A DNA stretch of 64,000 nt from Calocera cornea HHB12733 (lineage: Eukaryota > Basidiomycota > Dacrymycetes > Dacrymycetales > Dacrymycetaceae), in assembly GCA_001632435.1 (NCBI GenBank), contig KV423998.1, forward strand, positions 5,859-69,858, given 5' to 3'. The translations under genes and the position numbers were made by a program. The notes below the pieces were generated by a model that saw nothing but the letters and a program-made list of their open reading frames with translations, was not told where the DNA came from and did not search any database. Numbering within the stretch: the stretch's first letter is position 1; each line of letters begins with the position of its first letter. Shown in pieces: positions 10,367-21,964 of the stretch.

Positions 10367-13300
10367 CTATTCAGCGTGCGTCAATGGGTCGACCCAGACC
10401 ACGCCGTCTCGTTCCTGCCAAGCGTAGGCGAACTGATGCAGATAATCCTTGACACCGCTTGCGAGGCGCAGCTTGGAGGTGCCCCGGGCGGGATCGTTCG
10501 CTCCCGTGTGCCTTTCTTCGCCGACGACAATGTAAGCTGAAGAATCCGTGAGTAGCCGTCTGGAAGAGTGTGATTGAACAACGTACCAAGACCAAGGTAA
10601 TGCTCATTTTCTAAGCCAGCCAAGAACTCTTCCATAATCTCTTGGCCCTCATTCGCGTGCAGTGCATGCAGATCAAGAACGCACTCCATGCGCTCCTCAG
10701 GCGTGGGCGCGCCGTCTCTACAGACGCCCAAGATGACGCCGAGCGCATTTCCGCACGGCTTACCTCTACTTGCCCGGTCCACGGCGTCGTCCGCCGCCCA
10801 GTTCTCGCGACTCCTCACCGCGTCCTGTGCGATCCTAGCGCGCTCCTTGACGAGGAGGCGAGCAGAGTGAGCGAGCTCAGCCTGCATGCGGGCGTTCAGG
10901 TCCGCAGCAGCGCGCGAGAAGCTTTTGGCGGCCGCGCCATCGTGGCTCCGCCAGGCGTTCGCAGCCTTCGTGAGGTTCGCATTCCGGTTCGCGGCGAGCT
11001 GGTGCGCACGGTTGCGGTACGCCATGTACAGCGCGTTGACCGACGGGCCGGTCGGCAATGTGGGGAGGAGCGATGGCGGCCTAAGCCGGATACGGTTCGA
11101 CGGGCGGGGCTGGGGCATGCGGTCGTACGCGCTCTGCGGGACGAACTCTTGCGCCCCGCGCGACTGCTGCGGCGTGACCATGAACTGCCGGCCGGAGACG
11201 GCCATCTGCGGGCCGTATCCCCTGCCGCCGCTCGGGCCCTTGACGGCGCTCGCGAACCGGCTTCGGCCAGGGTCGAACCCTCCGCGCGGGGCGCCGTACG
11301 GGTAGGAACCGCGCCGGCCAAGCTGGGGGAAGTCGTCGCCCACTCCGCCCGCAGGCGGGGTCTGGGAGCGCGAGCCACCGGCGCGGTTGGCAGCGATGAC
11401 GGCTTGGACTTGCTGCTGGTCCCAGCCTGGCGGGATCTCGTGCACAAACTCGCACTGCTCGCCCTTTGCACACTGGCCGCGGAGCCAGAAGCGACACAGC
11501 GCACGCTCGATATCGTGACTGCCGCCAACAGTGTCAGTGCCTTCCTTCGTGCAAGAATAGCAGAACACACCTGAATCGGCAGTCCGCCCTCCGGCACTCG
11601 CCCTGCAGGAAGTACCTGCATACGCGGTTCGGCACGCCCTGCGGCCTCGCTCCGGGGCCCATCATGCCGTACCTCGGGCTGATCCTGCCGCCATTGGCCA
11701 TGCGGCCATACTCCTCCCTGGGCACGACGAGCACCCTTCCCGCGCCGTGCGGGTGGGCACGGGGATGCACATGATGCGGGCCGTTGCCGTTATGCGCCGT
11801 GCCTGGCCCGACGCCGCCGCCGTTCTGGCGATCGACGAGCCAGGCGATGGCGCCCTCAAAGTCGTACCCGCTCTCCTGGAGCGCCTGCTCGAGCTCCTGC
11901 GGCGAGGCGGACGAGCCGAACATCTGCACAAGCATCTCCATCGGCGTCATGCCGTCCTCGCCCTGTGCGTACTGGCCGGCATAGGGGCCAGGGAGCGGGT
12001 AGCCGTCCTCGTCCAGCCCGCCCATGAGGTACTGGGAGGGCATGTGCAGGAGATCCTCGTCCGAGGGGGGTGAGCCGTCCACCCCGCCGAGCATGTCCAT
12101 ACGGCCGTACTGCGCGCCGAGCGCGGCCATCTCGTCCTCCGCGCCAGTGGCGTACGGATTGGGCGCAGTCACACCGAGCATGTTCATCTGCCCGGGGACG
12201 TCGTATGAGTGGCCTGGGCTGCTGGCGCTCGCCGAGCTCCCGCCAGAGCCGTCGACGTCGTACGGCGAGCAGCCGTAGGGGACACTGAGCAAGCCGCTGC
12301 CGTTCGCGGCCTGCTGCTTGCTCGGCATGTAGAAGGGCGAGAACTCCTCGTCGTCGAGCGTGTCGGAGCGCGGGCGCATGCGGATCGGCTGGGTGCCGCC
12401 GGCCGTCGTGGCCGGCGTGCCGGTCGCAGTGTTGCTTTTCACCGGGGTGGCATCGTGACTTGCTGGCGTACCAGGGCGGGAGTCATCGTCGTCATCATCG
12501 TCCTCTCCCTGGACCGCAACCAGCCCTTTGCCCGCGGCCCTGAAGCTGGCCGCAAGCGGACTAGGCACAGGCGACTCCTTTGTGTGATCCGGCAGGAGCG
12601 GGGCAGCGATCGCGAGCTTGCTGGAAAAGCTCGGGGTGAGCAGCCCGCTCGCCGTCCCGCTCCCGCTCTCGCTGCCCGAGGCATGATGCGCCCACAGGCT
12701 GTCGCCGGGGCTCTCGCGGCCAGTGGTAGTCGATGCGCCGCTCGCGCTGAAGCTGCCGCTCATCGCGCTGAGCGGGCGGCCAGAGCCGCCAGGGCGGAAC
12801 TCGAGCGCCTTGGCGTTCAGGTAGCGCGGGGAGCTGGAGGGCGAGCCCGCGCCGGCCGAGACGAGGTCGGAGCTGCTCAGGCTCGTGGGGAGGAGCGGGC
12901 GCGCAGAGGGCATGCGCACGCTCCCCAGGCGCGGGGAGGGTGTGGGCGAGTCGGAGAAGGTGCTCCCGGGCCCGCCGTGCAGCCCGCCGGGGCCCCCGTC
13001 GCTCTCCTCGCCCGACAGGGCAGAGTTCGCGTGCGCTTGGAGGAACACACTCGTGAGCCTGCTTGCGCTGACGGGGGTGTGCGGCCGATTGCGCGCGCCA
13101 AAGCTCCCCGTGCGGCCCGACTGGCCGAGCAGCGTGGGCGTCTCCGGCCGCCGCTGGCCGCTGTGCTGCGACGCGCGGGAGGAGGGCCTCGAGAGGTTCT
13201 GCGGGCGCTTGATGGGCGTGAGCAGAGAGAACGGCATGCCCATCACGTCATTATGGTGCTTGTGCATGAGCTCAAGGACGTGCGCGTCCAGGTTCGCGTC

Positions 13301-13711
13301 AAACTGCGCGTGGATGTCAGCATACATGGCCCGTTGCATGCCCACCTGGGGGAAGAAACGCACCTCGCTCCCCTCGCCACCGAAGCTGTCCCTGAGCGTT
13401 TTCCTAAGCTCCTGCTCGTCCTCATCCCTCACATGCCCCACAACATGCCTGACAAACTCGTTCCCCCCGAGTGCGCTGATAGGGTCGCGCGCCTCGCCCT
13501 CGCTCTCGCCGTCGCTGCCGACTGCGGGGCCAAGCCCGGAGGGGGACGTGCTCAGGTCGTCGTATGCGGCCAGGGGGCGGTACTGGCGCGCGAGGGAGGC
13601 GAGGAGGGCGCGTGTGTGCGGGTACTTGGGGTTGGAGGACGGGGTGCTGATGGCTGGGGCGAGGCCCGAGGAGGGTGTCGGGGGGGAGGTGGACAGGTCT
13701 GTCGACGACAT
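10367..13711 (-). CDS. CUE-like + tandem CCCH + DUF1771 + Smr protein (1080 aa)
   Basis: Three exons on the minus strand: 11571-13711, 10587-11518 and 10367-10536 (3243 bases, in frame). Domain order: long Ser/Pro-rich disordered N-terminus with FFPQVGMQRAMYADIHAQF near residue 120; a CUE-like three-helix unit near residues 615-660 (EMLVQMFGSSASPQELEQAL); two CCCH zinc fingers at about 697-740 (Cx7Cx4Cx3H and Cx7Cx5Cx3H), split by intron 1; a DUF1771 helical unit; and a C-terminal Smr domain with LDLHALH and the altered loop VVGEERHTG. CUE + DUF1771 + Smr is the architecture of yeast Cue2 and human N4BP2, and Cue2 cleaves mRNA at collided ribosomes. The fingers suggest direct RNA binding. An RNA quality-control role is inferred, not shown. 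The divergence of the usual Gly-x-Gly-x-His Smr loop should make one careful about nuclease activity. Confidence 0.87.
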
Positions 13712-15568
13712 GTTGCCTGGTTTATCTATGCGAGTTGAGGGGTGCTGAACGGCGGTGCCGTTATTTGGTGTGTGGGGAATGGGCGAAGAGAGAGTGGGGA
13801 GTCGTCGAAGGGTCGGGGTACAATGTACAATTTCCTGCTTTCCCTATGTGTTCTTTTCCCTGCCGTGTTCGTTTCCTTCGCGCGTCCTGCCGTTCTCTCA
13901 CCCGCCGGGCAATGTATGCTGCTGCGAGTGGATTGTGGGAGGGGCAAGCAGCGAAAAAAGCGGTGGTGGTATCGAAGGGAAGTGTGTGTGTGGCGTTCGC
14001 GTCGTCGTCGTGCGAGCGGGAAGCAGTGTGCAGGCTCGGGGATGCCAGGCGGGGGTGCCAGCGTCGTCGGGTCGCGCTCTGTAGGCTGCAAGGAGGTGGT
14101 GGTCGGATGACAAGAGTGAGGGGAGGGGTCGGTGCCTGACCAGCCCTTGCGAAGGTGTGCAGGAGGGAGGGGAGGGGAGGGGACGGGGAGGGGGTGAGCT
14201 GCCTGGGGAGAGCAGGCCACGGCGGGGGAGGAGGGGGAGTGCGGTTGATGGGAGCCTGTGCGGGTGGATGCCGCCCGCCTGGCCCTCCCTCGCCCGATTT
14301 GCTCCCGTTCCCCGCAATAAGCGACCCCCTTGCCGCCCTCACCACACACGAACCACAACGGTATTAGCCCACCATCACTAGTACATTACTGTAAGGCTAT
14401 GGACACCCAGCACATACCGCATACCGCGATACCCTCCCTCCCCGCACTACTCCCTCCCTTGCGAGCTAGCTAGCAGCCAGCCTACCCCAGCCCACAGCCA
14501 GCACACGTGGCGTCATCCCACGTGCACGCGCGACAGCCGCACCGCCGACGCACTGAGGCTGGGCCACCGTTGTATGCTGCACTCCAGCCGCACACAATGG
14601 CACAACGGAACATCCGTGTCTCACCTCCTCACATCCATTGTCACCCCCCCCTGCCGAGACAGTACCGGAGGAGCCGGCCCTGTACTGTGTGTCCAGAGGA
14701 ACTGTACAGCAGTGACCCAGCCTGCGTCTTCGCGTCTTCCTACTCATCCGCAGGCCCTCGTCGTCAAGCCCTTTTTTTCCCTGGGATTGCTTCGCGACGT
14801 CTGAGCCTATGTACGCGTACGCCGTGTTTAGATAAGGACCGGAGGGCGACCGGCGACCGGCGTGTCTCCCGTGAGAAAAACCTGTATGATAACGACGCAT
14901 TGGTGTCGGGCGCCATCGTCATTCTCTGACGGTATTGTGACATTGTAACGAGAGAGAGAATAGACAATCATCCGCACCCCCACCTCCGCCCCAGCGGGGC
15001 GAGGTCCAGCTCCCGCCCGCACTCGGAAATCGTGGGGTACGTGCAGTCAGTAGGGGACGCGTCACCCCTCGAGCCCTGCAGCGTGTGTCCCACGCTGGGT
15101 GCACGTTGCGCTCTGTGCCCACTTCGCAGGAGAGGGGCGACGGACGGCAGTTCCACCCTGTTTAAGAGGCTGTTGAGCCCCGGAGAGGATTCTTAAGCTC
15201 CGTAGCAAGGTCAGCTTCTGCCCGCGAGGAGATACCAGGTTTCTCCATAGGAAGAAACTAAGCGACAACCATTAGTTAACGAACAGGCAGGAATACTATC
15301 GATACATCCCCAAAACTAGCACTATCAAATACAGCCCAACCTCCATAATACGTATATCCAGGCGGGCATCGCTCGGCCAAGTCCAAGGTATCAACCCAAC
15401 CTCTGGAATATGAATATGAAGTTAAGATGAACACCAACCGTGTATGTATAATGCAAGGCAAGGCAAGGTATCGAATTGTCAGGTAAATGGAAAAGCAAAA
15501 TGTGCGGTACTTAAGCAAACTGGCGATCTGCAGTGGGCAGTGGGCAGTGGGCGGATGGGTTGGGATCG
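13712..15568. other. Long intergenic region, 1.86 kb
   Basis: This is the largest gap in the window, between the start of the Smr gene and the stop of the coiled-coil gene. Open frames occur on both strands but are Pro/Ser/Arg-rich low-complexity readings of a C/T- or G/A-skewed sequence, with no coherent family. The part next to 13711 is probably a long 5' UTR and promoter. It includes the G-rich tract annotated separately. Confidence 0.55.
14159..14195 (+). repeat. G-run tract with quadruplex potential
   Basis: Six or more runs of three to five G separated by single A or AC occur in 37 bases, followed by more G-rich sequence to about 14242. It lies about 450 bases upstream of the Smr gene start and is C-rich on that gene's coding strand. 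Confidence 0.7.
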
Positions 15569-16421
15569 TCAGGCCGTCTCGGCTCGGTGCATCGCTGGCG
15601 GGGTCTTGCGCTCCTCTTCTTCTTCCTCCTCCTCCCCCTCCTCCTCGGTCCCGTCGACCTCACGTGCAGACCTCAGCTCCGTCCCACTAGCAGTCCCATT
15701 CGCCCCCGCGGGCCCCTCACTCTCCCCCGCCCCAGCCGCTCCCCCCTCCGACGGAGCCTCCTCCCCATCCCCCACCCCCAGCTGCTCCTTAACCCGCAAG
15801 TCCAGTCCCTCAATGTCCGACGCCAGGCTGTCCCAGTACAGCGCGATCTCGGAGGGGCTTATGCCCCCTGAGGGCTCGCCGGAGGCTTCGTCTGCTGCGA
15901 GCTGGGGGGAGGGGGCTGTCAGTGGCTGCTGTACGCGAATTGGAGGGACGGAGGTTGAGAAAGGGGGAGAGTGGGGCTGGGAGCTTGAGGAGGAGGACGC
16001 GGTGAGACGGAGGGGGATGTGGTTGAGAGAGAGAGGGAAGAGCAGAGAAAGAGAACAGCGGGGAATAGCTCACCTCTCCAAACACCTTCCTAGCAATCCC
16101 CGCCAACTCGACCTTCCTGCCGACCTCCTCCCTGAGCCTCTCGAGCTCCCCGAGCCTCCGCTCAATCTCCCGCCTCGCCGCCCGCGCTTCCTCCAGCATC
16201 AGCTGCTTCTCCCTGATGCTCCTCTCGAGCCCCAGCTCGCCCCCGTCCGCGCGGTCGGAGTCGGCGTCGGACTCTTTCGTGAGCGCGCTGGAGAGGGAGT
16301 GCGGTGTGCTGTGGCCCGTCGAGGCGAAGACGCTGTCGCCTGCTGTGGAGGTGCGGGACATGGGCGGTGGCTGCTCGGGCGTGACGGTCGTCGACGCGCG
16401 CTGCAGTCCGTCGCCAGCCAT
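15569..16421 (-). CDS. Coiled-coil protein with acidic tail (226 aa)
   Basis: Two exons on the minus strand, 16074-16421 and 15569-15901, total 681 bases in frame; the intron is 172 bases, long for this genome. Residues about 60-115 form a strong heptad-rich helix (EKQLMLEEARAARREIERRL, then GELERLREEVGRK). A short helical unit follows, SEIALYWDSLASDIEGLDLR. The last 60 residues are acidic, with a poly-Glu run near 15615-15640. No domain is recognised. Such an arrangement is typical of small structural subunits of nuclear or kinetochore complexes, but I cannot assign one. It is divergent from TIM23, with 290 bases between start codons. Confidence 0.68.
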
Positions 16422-16711
16422 ATTACGCCTCGTTCAAACAAGCAAGTGGTGGTCGTAAACAAACTGAAACACGGTGGTGCAAATTCCAATGTCAGCGTAC
16501 GCGCCCTTGACGCAGTTCGTTGCGCGCCAAGTCGTCAGGGACCCACAGCCCGCCCGCTGGGCCGGTGCGTAATGCGCCTCTGATTTTCTGCCTACTCCGG
16601 CCGGAGCCGCGTTCATTTGCCTCCGACGAGAATTTCGAGAGGCGTCTACCAGCCGACGTACCAGGCTGATATCATCCTCCCTTCCTCCTTCGCACTCTCC
16701 CCGAGGCAACA
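16422..16711. promoter_or_regulatory. Bidirectional promoter, coiled-coil gene and TIM23
   Basis: This 290-base gap lies between divergent ATGs. No obvious TATA box is seen in the TIM23 direction. A C/T-rich stretch sits just before the TIM23 ATG, typical of fungal initiator regions. Confidence 0.45.
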
Positions 16712-17559
16712 ATGTCCTTCTTCGACTTCAACCGGGACAAGCAGTCCAAGGACCACCCGCCCGCAGCGACAGAGGCGAGCGCCGTCCTCGCCAGCGCGCC
16801 CATCGCCCGCTCCGGCGGCGCGTCCAGCGCCATCTCCTCCTCGGGCGGCGAGGCGCTCACGGCGACGGACCTGCTGAGCGCGGGGTCGTTCGACCCTGCC
16901 AAGCTGCATCCGATGGCGGGGCTGGGGGACAAGCTCGACTACCTGCTGCTGGAGGACGATAAGGTCAACACCCTCCCTGGGGCGGGGACGGCGCTGCCCA
17001 GCAGGGGGTGGAGCGACGACTTGTGCTACGGGACAGGGACGACCTACCTTTCCGGTGCGCCTCGCCCAAGACGTTTCTCGTAGATGTATGCTGATGCCAT
17101 GCATGCCCAGGACTCGCACTCGGCGGCCTGTGGGGGTTCAGGGAAGGCGCCAGCCGCCCGCTAGCAGTGTCCAACACGCGCCTGCGGATCAACAGCATCC
17201 TGAACAGCGTGACGCGCCGCGGCTCCTTCATGGGCAACTCGGCCGGTGTGCTCGGTACGTCCCTCCTCCGTCTTACCATATACCCGGAAGCCATCACTGA
17301 CGAAGGGGCAGCACTGGTGTATAATGCGCTCAACTCGTCTATCGATGCGTACCGCGGGAAGCACGATACTTTCGGGTCGATGGCGGCGGGCGGGCTGACA
17401 GGTGCCCTGTACCGGTCAACAGGTGAGCTCTATGCATTTACGGGTGATTGGGGAGGAGCTGACAGCGCTGCAGCGGGTGTGAGGCCAGCCCTGGCCAGCG
17501 CGGCGATCATGACTGCTGCTGCGGGCGCGTGGAGCTACCTCAAGACGATGATCGTGTAG
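16712..17559 (+). CDS. TIM23: Mitochondrial inner-membrane translocase subunit Tim23 (227 aa)
   Basis: Four exons: 16712-17054, 17111-17254, 17312-17422 and 17474-17559, total 684 bases in frame. Tim23 forms the channel of the presequence translocase. The N-terminal intermembrane-space part is Ser/Ala-rich and includes DKLDYLLLEDD. It is followed by the four-helix Tim17/22/23 domain: YGTGTTYLSGLALGGLWGF (helix 1), the conserved loop TRLRINSILNSVTRRG, GNSAGVL, then MAAGGLTGALYRST and a last helix ending WSYLKTMIV. All three introns fall within or beside the membrane part. Length matches the yeast protein (222 aa). Tim23 is preferred over Tim17 because of the long soluble N-terminus and the R-x-NxxLN-x-x-T loop. 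Confidence 0.93.
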
Positions 17560-18839
17560 ATTCAATCCACTTCCTGCTCGTCATAACGAGCAGCGGGAGG
17601 ACACGCACGCAAGGGCTGGGCAAGCCGCGGTGGGCCGGGTGAGGGGTAGTGGTGATATGAATGGGAGGGTGGGGAGTAAGGTGTACGGCCGGCTTGTGCG
17701 GGACAAGCATCGATATCATTGTATTTCTTGCACTACTCTCCTCTCTAATAGCATTTCTTCTCAACGTCTCAGACGGCGCTCCCGTCCCTCGGTCCTGACT
17801 GAGCGGGCCGCATTCGTCCTTACATGGTGGGCAGGAGGATCGTCCACACCCAGCAATTGGCTTGAGCACAACACCGACCTCAAGACTTCACGACCTCGGA
17901 CGCGGACGCGACCGCAGGCTTGCCCAGTTCACAGTCCATCAAGTTGTAGCCGATACTTAACCACCATGGACAAGCGTCTCCAAAACCCTGGATAGCATAT
18001 CCGCGAGAACATCATCCATGACGCAAACCCGAGTTGCAGCCACGACCCGACTGTAGCCTATTGTGCATCCTCAGAACTCAGCCTGGTCCCGCCCCCGGCG
18101 GCTCGCACCGTACAGCACCGTGCACTCCCACTCCCTTGCTCAGCACCGCACCTCCCCTCCTCAGCTGCTGCTGCTGCACACTCCCTCCTCGGACGGGGGG
18201 CTAGGGCACACGTCGCCGCAGCCGGAATCCCGCTTCGCCTGCTGTACTCGGTACGGCTGCGCATCGCCACACGAGTCCGAGTCCGAGGCTGCTCTCTAAG
18301 CGGGCCGGGGTTTGCGTCAGCCTGCCTGCGCCGGGCGCAGCAGTACTGTACTGGTGGGCTGGGATGGGGGTCGCGCGAGCCCGAGAGCGCTGGAAGGCCA
18401 TGCGGAGATGCATGGTGCGGTGGGGATGCTTTGGGCCATCGTCCACTGCTGGCCGTTGCTGCCGTGAGGGGGTTGAACGGAGGGCCGCAACCCTGACGGG
18501 GGTGCCAAGGGTGTCTCACGCGCCCTACCCGGAGCGAAGGGGCGGATGGCGGTGTGGCGCAGCACGCGGGACCCCGGACGCACCTTCCGCCGCCTTCCGG
18601 TGCCCCGGGCCTTGGCTCAAAAGCGAGGAGGATGAGGGGTTGTGCCCTCGCTCGATCCCTCCTTGCTCCTCCCTCCTTCCGATCCGCTCCCTCGCGATCT
18701 CGCTCTTCTCACTCAGCGCACCTACACAGCGGGCTGATACTTTCATCCCCCTCTGCCAAGCAGTCCATAAGTAACACCCGCCACCTAGCACCGACCGGTC
18801 AAGCCACCCAACAGCCTCCCCAACACACACACCTACACA
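17560..18839. other. Intergenic region, 1.28 kb
   Basis: It lies between TIM23 and the CYSTM gene, both on the plus strand. C/T-rich blocks near 18650-18720 probably belong to the promoter of the CYSTM gene. No exon chain, RNA gene or repeat stands out. Confidence 0.5.
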
Positions 18840-19398
18840 ATGTCGAACAAGGACGTGCGTCCCACCTTCCCCCCCTCCCCTCCCTCACTCAGCCCAACTA
18901 ACGAGAGCACAGTACTACGGCGGCGGCCCCCAATACGGCCCCCAGTACGGTGCTCAGCCCCAGGGCGTGCGTGCCTCTCCCGCCTCATATATGTGGGCAT
19001 TTCAGGCTCATGCCTTGTTTCTGTGCAGGGATACTACCCCCCGCAGGGCGGCCCTCCCCCAGGGCAGGGGTACTACCCTCCTCCCCCGCAGCAGGCCTAC
19101 CAGCCCGGCGGCGGTCCCCGTACGTCCTTCCCCTCCCCACCCGTCCAGCTCCACAAACTAACGCAGCCGCGATTAATTCCCTCCCGCCCAGAGTACTACC
19201 CGCAGCAGCAGCCCGTGTACCAGCAGCCGCCGCCCCAGCAGTCGGGCGGCGGGATGGCGGAGGGGACGTGCATGGCCTGCCTGGCCGGCGCGTGCTTGTG
19301 CTGCTGTGCAGAGGGTGCGTCGCCCCCTTCCTCACTCATCCTCTCCATGCATGCTCATACGATCATGGACGGCAGACATGTGCAACCTCTGCTTCTGA
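18840..19398 (+). CDS. CYSTM-type cysteine-rich tail-anchored peptide (101 aa)
   Basis: Five exons: 18840-18854 (15 bases), 18913-18966, 19029-19119, 19192-19314 and 19376-19398, total 306 bases in frame. The peptide is Gly/Pro/Tyr/Gln-rich (GYYPPQGGPPPGQGYYPPP) and ends in a cysteine-packed hydrophobic segment, CMACLAGACLCCCAEDMCNLCF. That end is the signature of the CYSTM superfamily of small eukaryotic membrane peptides linked to stress tolerance and, in some fungi, to cell-surface properties. The C-terminal segment likely sits in the membrane through palmitoylated cysteines. The tiny first exon is supported only by the intron signals and the in-frame result. The call rests on the C-terminal motif, which is convincing. 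Confidence 0.85.
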
Positions 19399-19734
19399 GC
19401 CCACGCCTCCGGACGGGCAGAGTCGTTTCCTCTACCTCCATACTCCTTCCCAGTATACGAACCCTCCCTGCCCTAGCCCCTGCCCTCTGTACACTCACTC
19501 GTTACGACCCAACCCCCAGTTCAGAGCTTGTACCATACGACAAGTCCCGAAAAGCCCCACCCACGAGCCGACGAGTCCCAGTTTCCCCCCTTCTACTTAC
19601 GTACAGTAACAGAGCTCTTCTCCCTCATAAGTTACTCAATCTCCTCAATATTGGCCCACACGCCCATTCTGGCAATGACCGCTGTTTGGCCAAGCCGGGG
19701 TCCGCTTCGAAAGAGAAGCAGCCCACCCTCCACG
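19399..19734. other. Convergent 3' region
   Basis: This stretch lies between the CYSTM stop and the last exon proposed for the cysteine-rich protein. It is a C-rich sequence with no further gene. Confidence 0.45.
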
Positions 19735-20879
19735 CTAGAGGAGGAGGATTGTCTCAGGGCCCTCCCCAGGCCGTCGGAGAGGAATGGCTGGGCACTCTGC
19801 CAGTGCCCAAAATAGCCCGCCCGCCCAGCGGCTTGTCGTTCTCCCAGCACACGAGGGGGCGCCCGCGTACAACGTGCAAACGATGTGCATTGTGGTGATG
19901 ATGTAGACGTAAGATCCCACCCCGAGTCCCAAAGAGCTAGCAAGTCCCAAAGAAAGCCCTTCCCCGGCCCCGCCAACACCAGAAGTACACTCCTCTCCAG
20001 CCCACGTAGACCTACAGTCTACAGTGTACCGTACATGCTCACCTCAGCCTACCCCCCACAACACAGATTCCTGACCGCCCAGCTCGCGCAGGTCATCCAC
20101 ATCCCCGCCGTGTGCCCGTTGTTGAACGCGTACAGGCCCCACACTTGGATGTCCCGCAGCAGCAGCGTCGCCCCCGGGGCGGTGCAGTTCGGGAGGGTGG
20201 TGCTGTTGAGCTGGGCGAGGAAGAGGGGCGTGTCCGGCTGCGGGTCGGTGTCGGGTGAGGAGGAGGAGGAGGGGAGGGCGGTGTACGGGAAGACGGTGTT
20301 GAGGCAGGTGCTGTTGTGCTCCTCCACATGGCCTGCGCGCACGACCAGTCAGCCAGCCACACCCTTCCCTAGTCACAGCGGAAAAGGGCACGCACAGGTG
20401 CCCGGCGCCCAGTCCTCCTCGCAGCAGAGCGCCTTCTCCCCCCGCTTGCACGCGGGGCCAGAGCCAAAGTCGTCCGCCTCGCCCCGGAGGCGCGCGGAAG
20501 TGGTGTTTGTGGTGTAGACTGCTGTGGGGTAGGTGGACGGGCAGAGCGGGAGGCAGAGGTTGGGCGCGCTTAGCGGGGAGAGGGGCTTGCCTGGGTGGGG
20601 TTAGCAGGGAGGGAGAGGGCGGGGTGAGTGCGCAAGTGGGAAAGGGGGATGGGAAGGGTGGGCAAGTTGGGCGAGGGCGCAGGGGGGAAGAGCGGGAAGG
20701 AGAGTAACATCGCGCAAGTGAGACGCACCGGACCAGGTACAGTTCCCGGAGATATGCAGCGGGGCCGAGAGGTTCGTGGGCGTGCCCTGGGCTCCTGGTG
20801 CAGTGGGGGACGCTGCGGCCCGCCGAGCAGGGAGCAGGAGCGGAAGCAGGAGAACGGCAAGCAGAGGTAGAGAGTGCAT
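19735..20879 (-). CDS. Cysteine-rich secreted or membrane protein (209 or 275 aa)
   Basis: Minus strand. Exons 20729-20879, 20396-20590 and then either 20049-20332 (stop at 20049, 209 aa) or 20053-20332 spliced across a 116-base intron to 19735-19936 (275 aa, in frame). A signal peptide is clear (MHSLPLLAVLLLPLLLPARR). The lumenal part has many Cys (NLCLPLC, CKRGEKALCCEEDWAPGTC, STCLNTVFPY) and several N-glycosylation sites. In the longer form, NLCC continues into a hydrophobic segment (SLGLGVGSYVYIITTMHIVC) and a Trp-rich tail. I favour the longer form because the downstream exon uses typical codons and joins in phase, but both are possible. No family was recognised. A TATA-like sequence (minus-strand GTATATATG) lies about 115 bases before the start. 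Confidence 0.6.
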
Positions 20880-21964
20880 CGGTCGTGATTCGTTGGCAGT
20901 GTACTGTACACACACGGTGCGGCGGGCGCCGCACACGGAGCAAGGGAAGAGAACAGGAGTAGCCCGCCTGCATCTGCTGTCCGTCTGTAGGGCATATATA
21001 CCCCGAGAAGTTTTCAATTCACCGGAGTTGGTAGAGGGGGCACGCAGGCACGCACCCCTTCCACCCGCCAGCCCGAGGACAGCCGTTCCGGAGCAGCTCT
21101 GCTCCGCCCATCAGCCGACAGCCGTCAGCTTGCCGGCGACTCGGAGGTGCAGAGGGAGCAGGGAGCGAAGTGATCCAGGGACGGCGCGCCTCCGGGGCGG
21201 AGGGGTGCACAGCCGTCCCTTGGAGGGGAATGGAGGGCCGGACGGGGTGGGCGGTGGGCGGGGCAAGCCATCTGTTGTCCTATATTCAGGGAGCTGCGGG
21301 GGTGCTGTGAGGTGCGCCTGGCAGGGGGGAGCAAGCCATCTCGCATTCAGGTCAGACAACAGCTCGGAGCTGTCAGGGCCTGCGGCGGGGGAGAGGGGGT
21401 CTAGCCGGGAAGGGGGAGCGGTGGCCCCAGCACTACTCTGAGAGAGGGGTTGTTGGTACGCAGGCCCGGACGCCTTGCATCGGCCAAAGGCAGGCGCTCC
21501 GGCGCTGGTGCAGCAGTGCATTGTAAGCAGGCATGATCATGATGAACTGATCCTGATGGTGGCCAACAAGGTTAGGTTCGACCAACCCGGTCGGTCAGGC
21601 GCCTCCCGGCTTTGCGCGAATAGGGGACAGGCTCCGGGGCGGGATCAAGCGGACGCGTGTGATTTGCGCGGGCGTGAAAAAAAAGGTACTGTATGTAGAG
21701 GGTACGGTAGGCGTTGCAGGGTGTGAAGCCCTCGGCCCACATCCACGTCCCCCGCTCGCTCTTCACCGAAGCTTCGCCACGAGGACGCACAGGGCACAGG
21801 GCCCCGTCACGTGCTCTGTCCCGCACAAGCTAGGGCCGAGGACAGACCAGGCTCAAGATTTTCTGCATTGCTCGCCTACTTTCACTTACGCCACTCAACA
21901 CACCCCTCTCCCTCTCCCTCCCCTCTCCCTCTCTTCCCTTATTCCGATTCCCCTCTTGGCCGTG
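20880..21964. other. Intergenic region, 1.09 kb
   Basis: It holds divergent promoters for the cysteine-rich protein (TATA near 20988-20998, minus strand) and KAP123. A pyrimidine-rich block at about 21899-21955 directly precedes the KAP123 start. I see no further gene. Confidence 0.55.

Noticed and set aside
12209..13738. 509-codon plus-strand frame opposite the Smr gene
   Set aside because: Arg/Ala/Gly-rich composition artefact opposite a Ser/Pro-rich coding strand; no exon logic.
13742..14358. Pro/Ser/His-rich frames in the long gene-free region
   Set aside because: Low-complexity readings of a skewed C/T-rich sequence on both strands; no splice pattern and no homology features.
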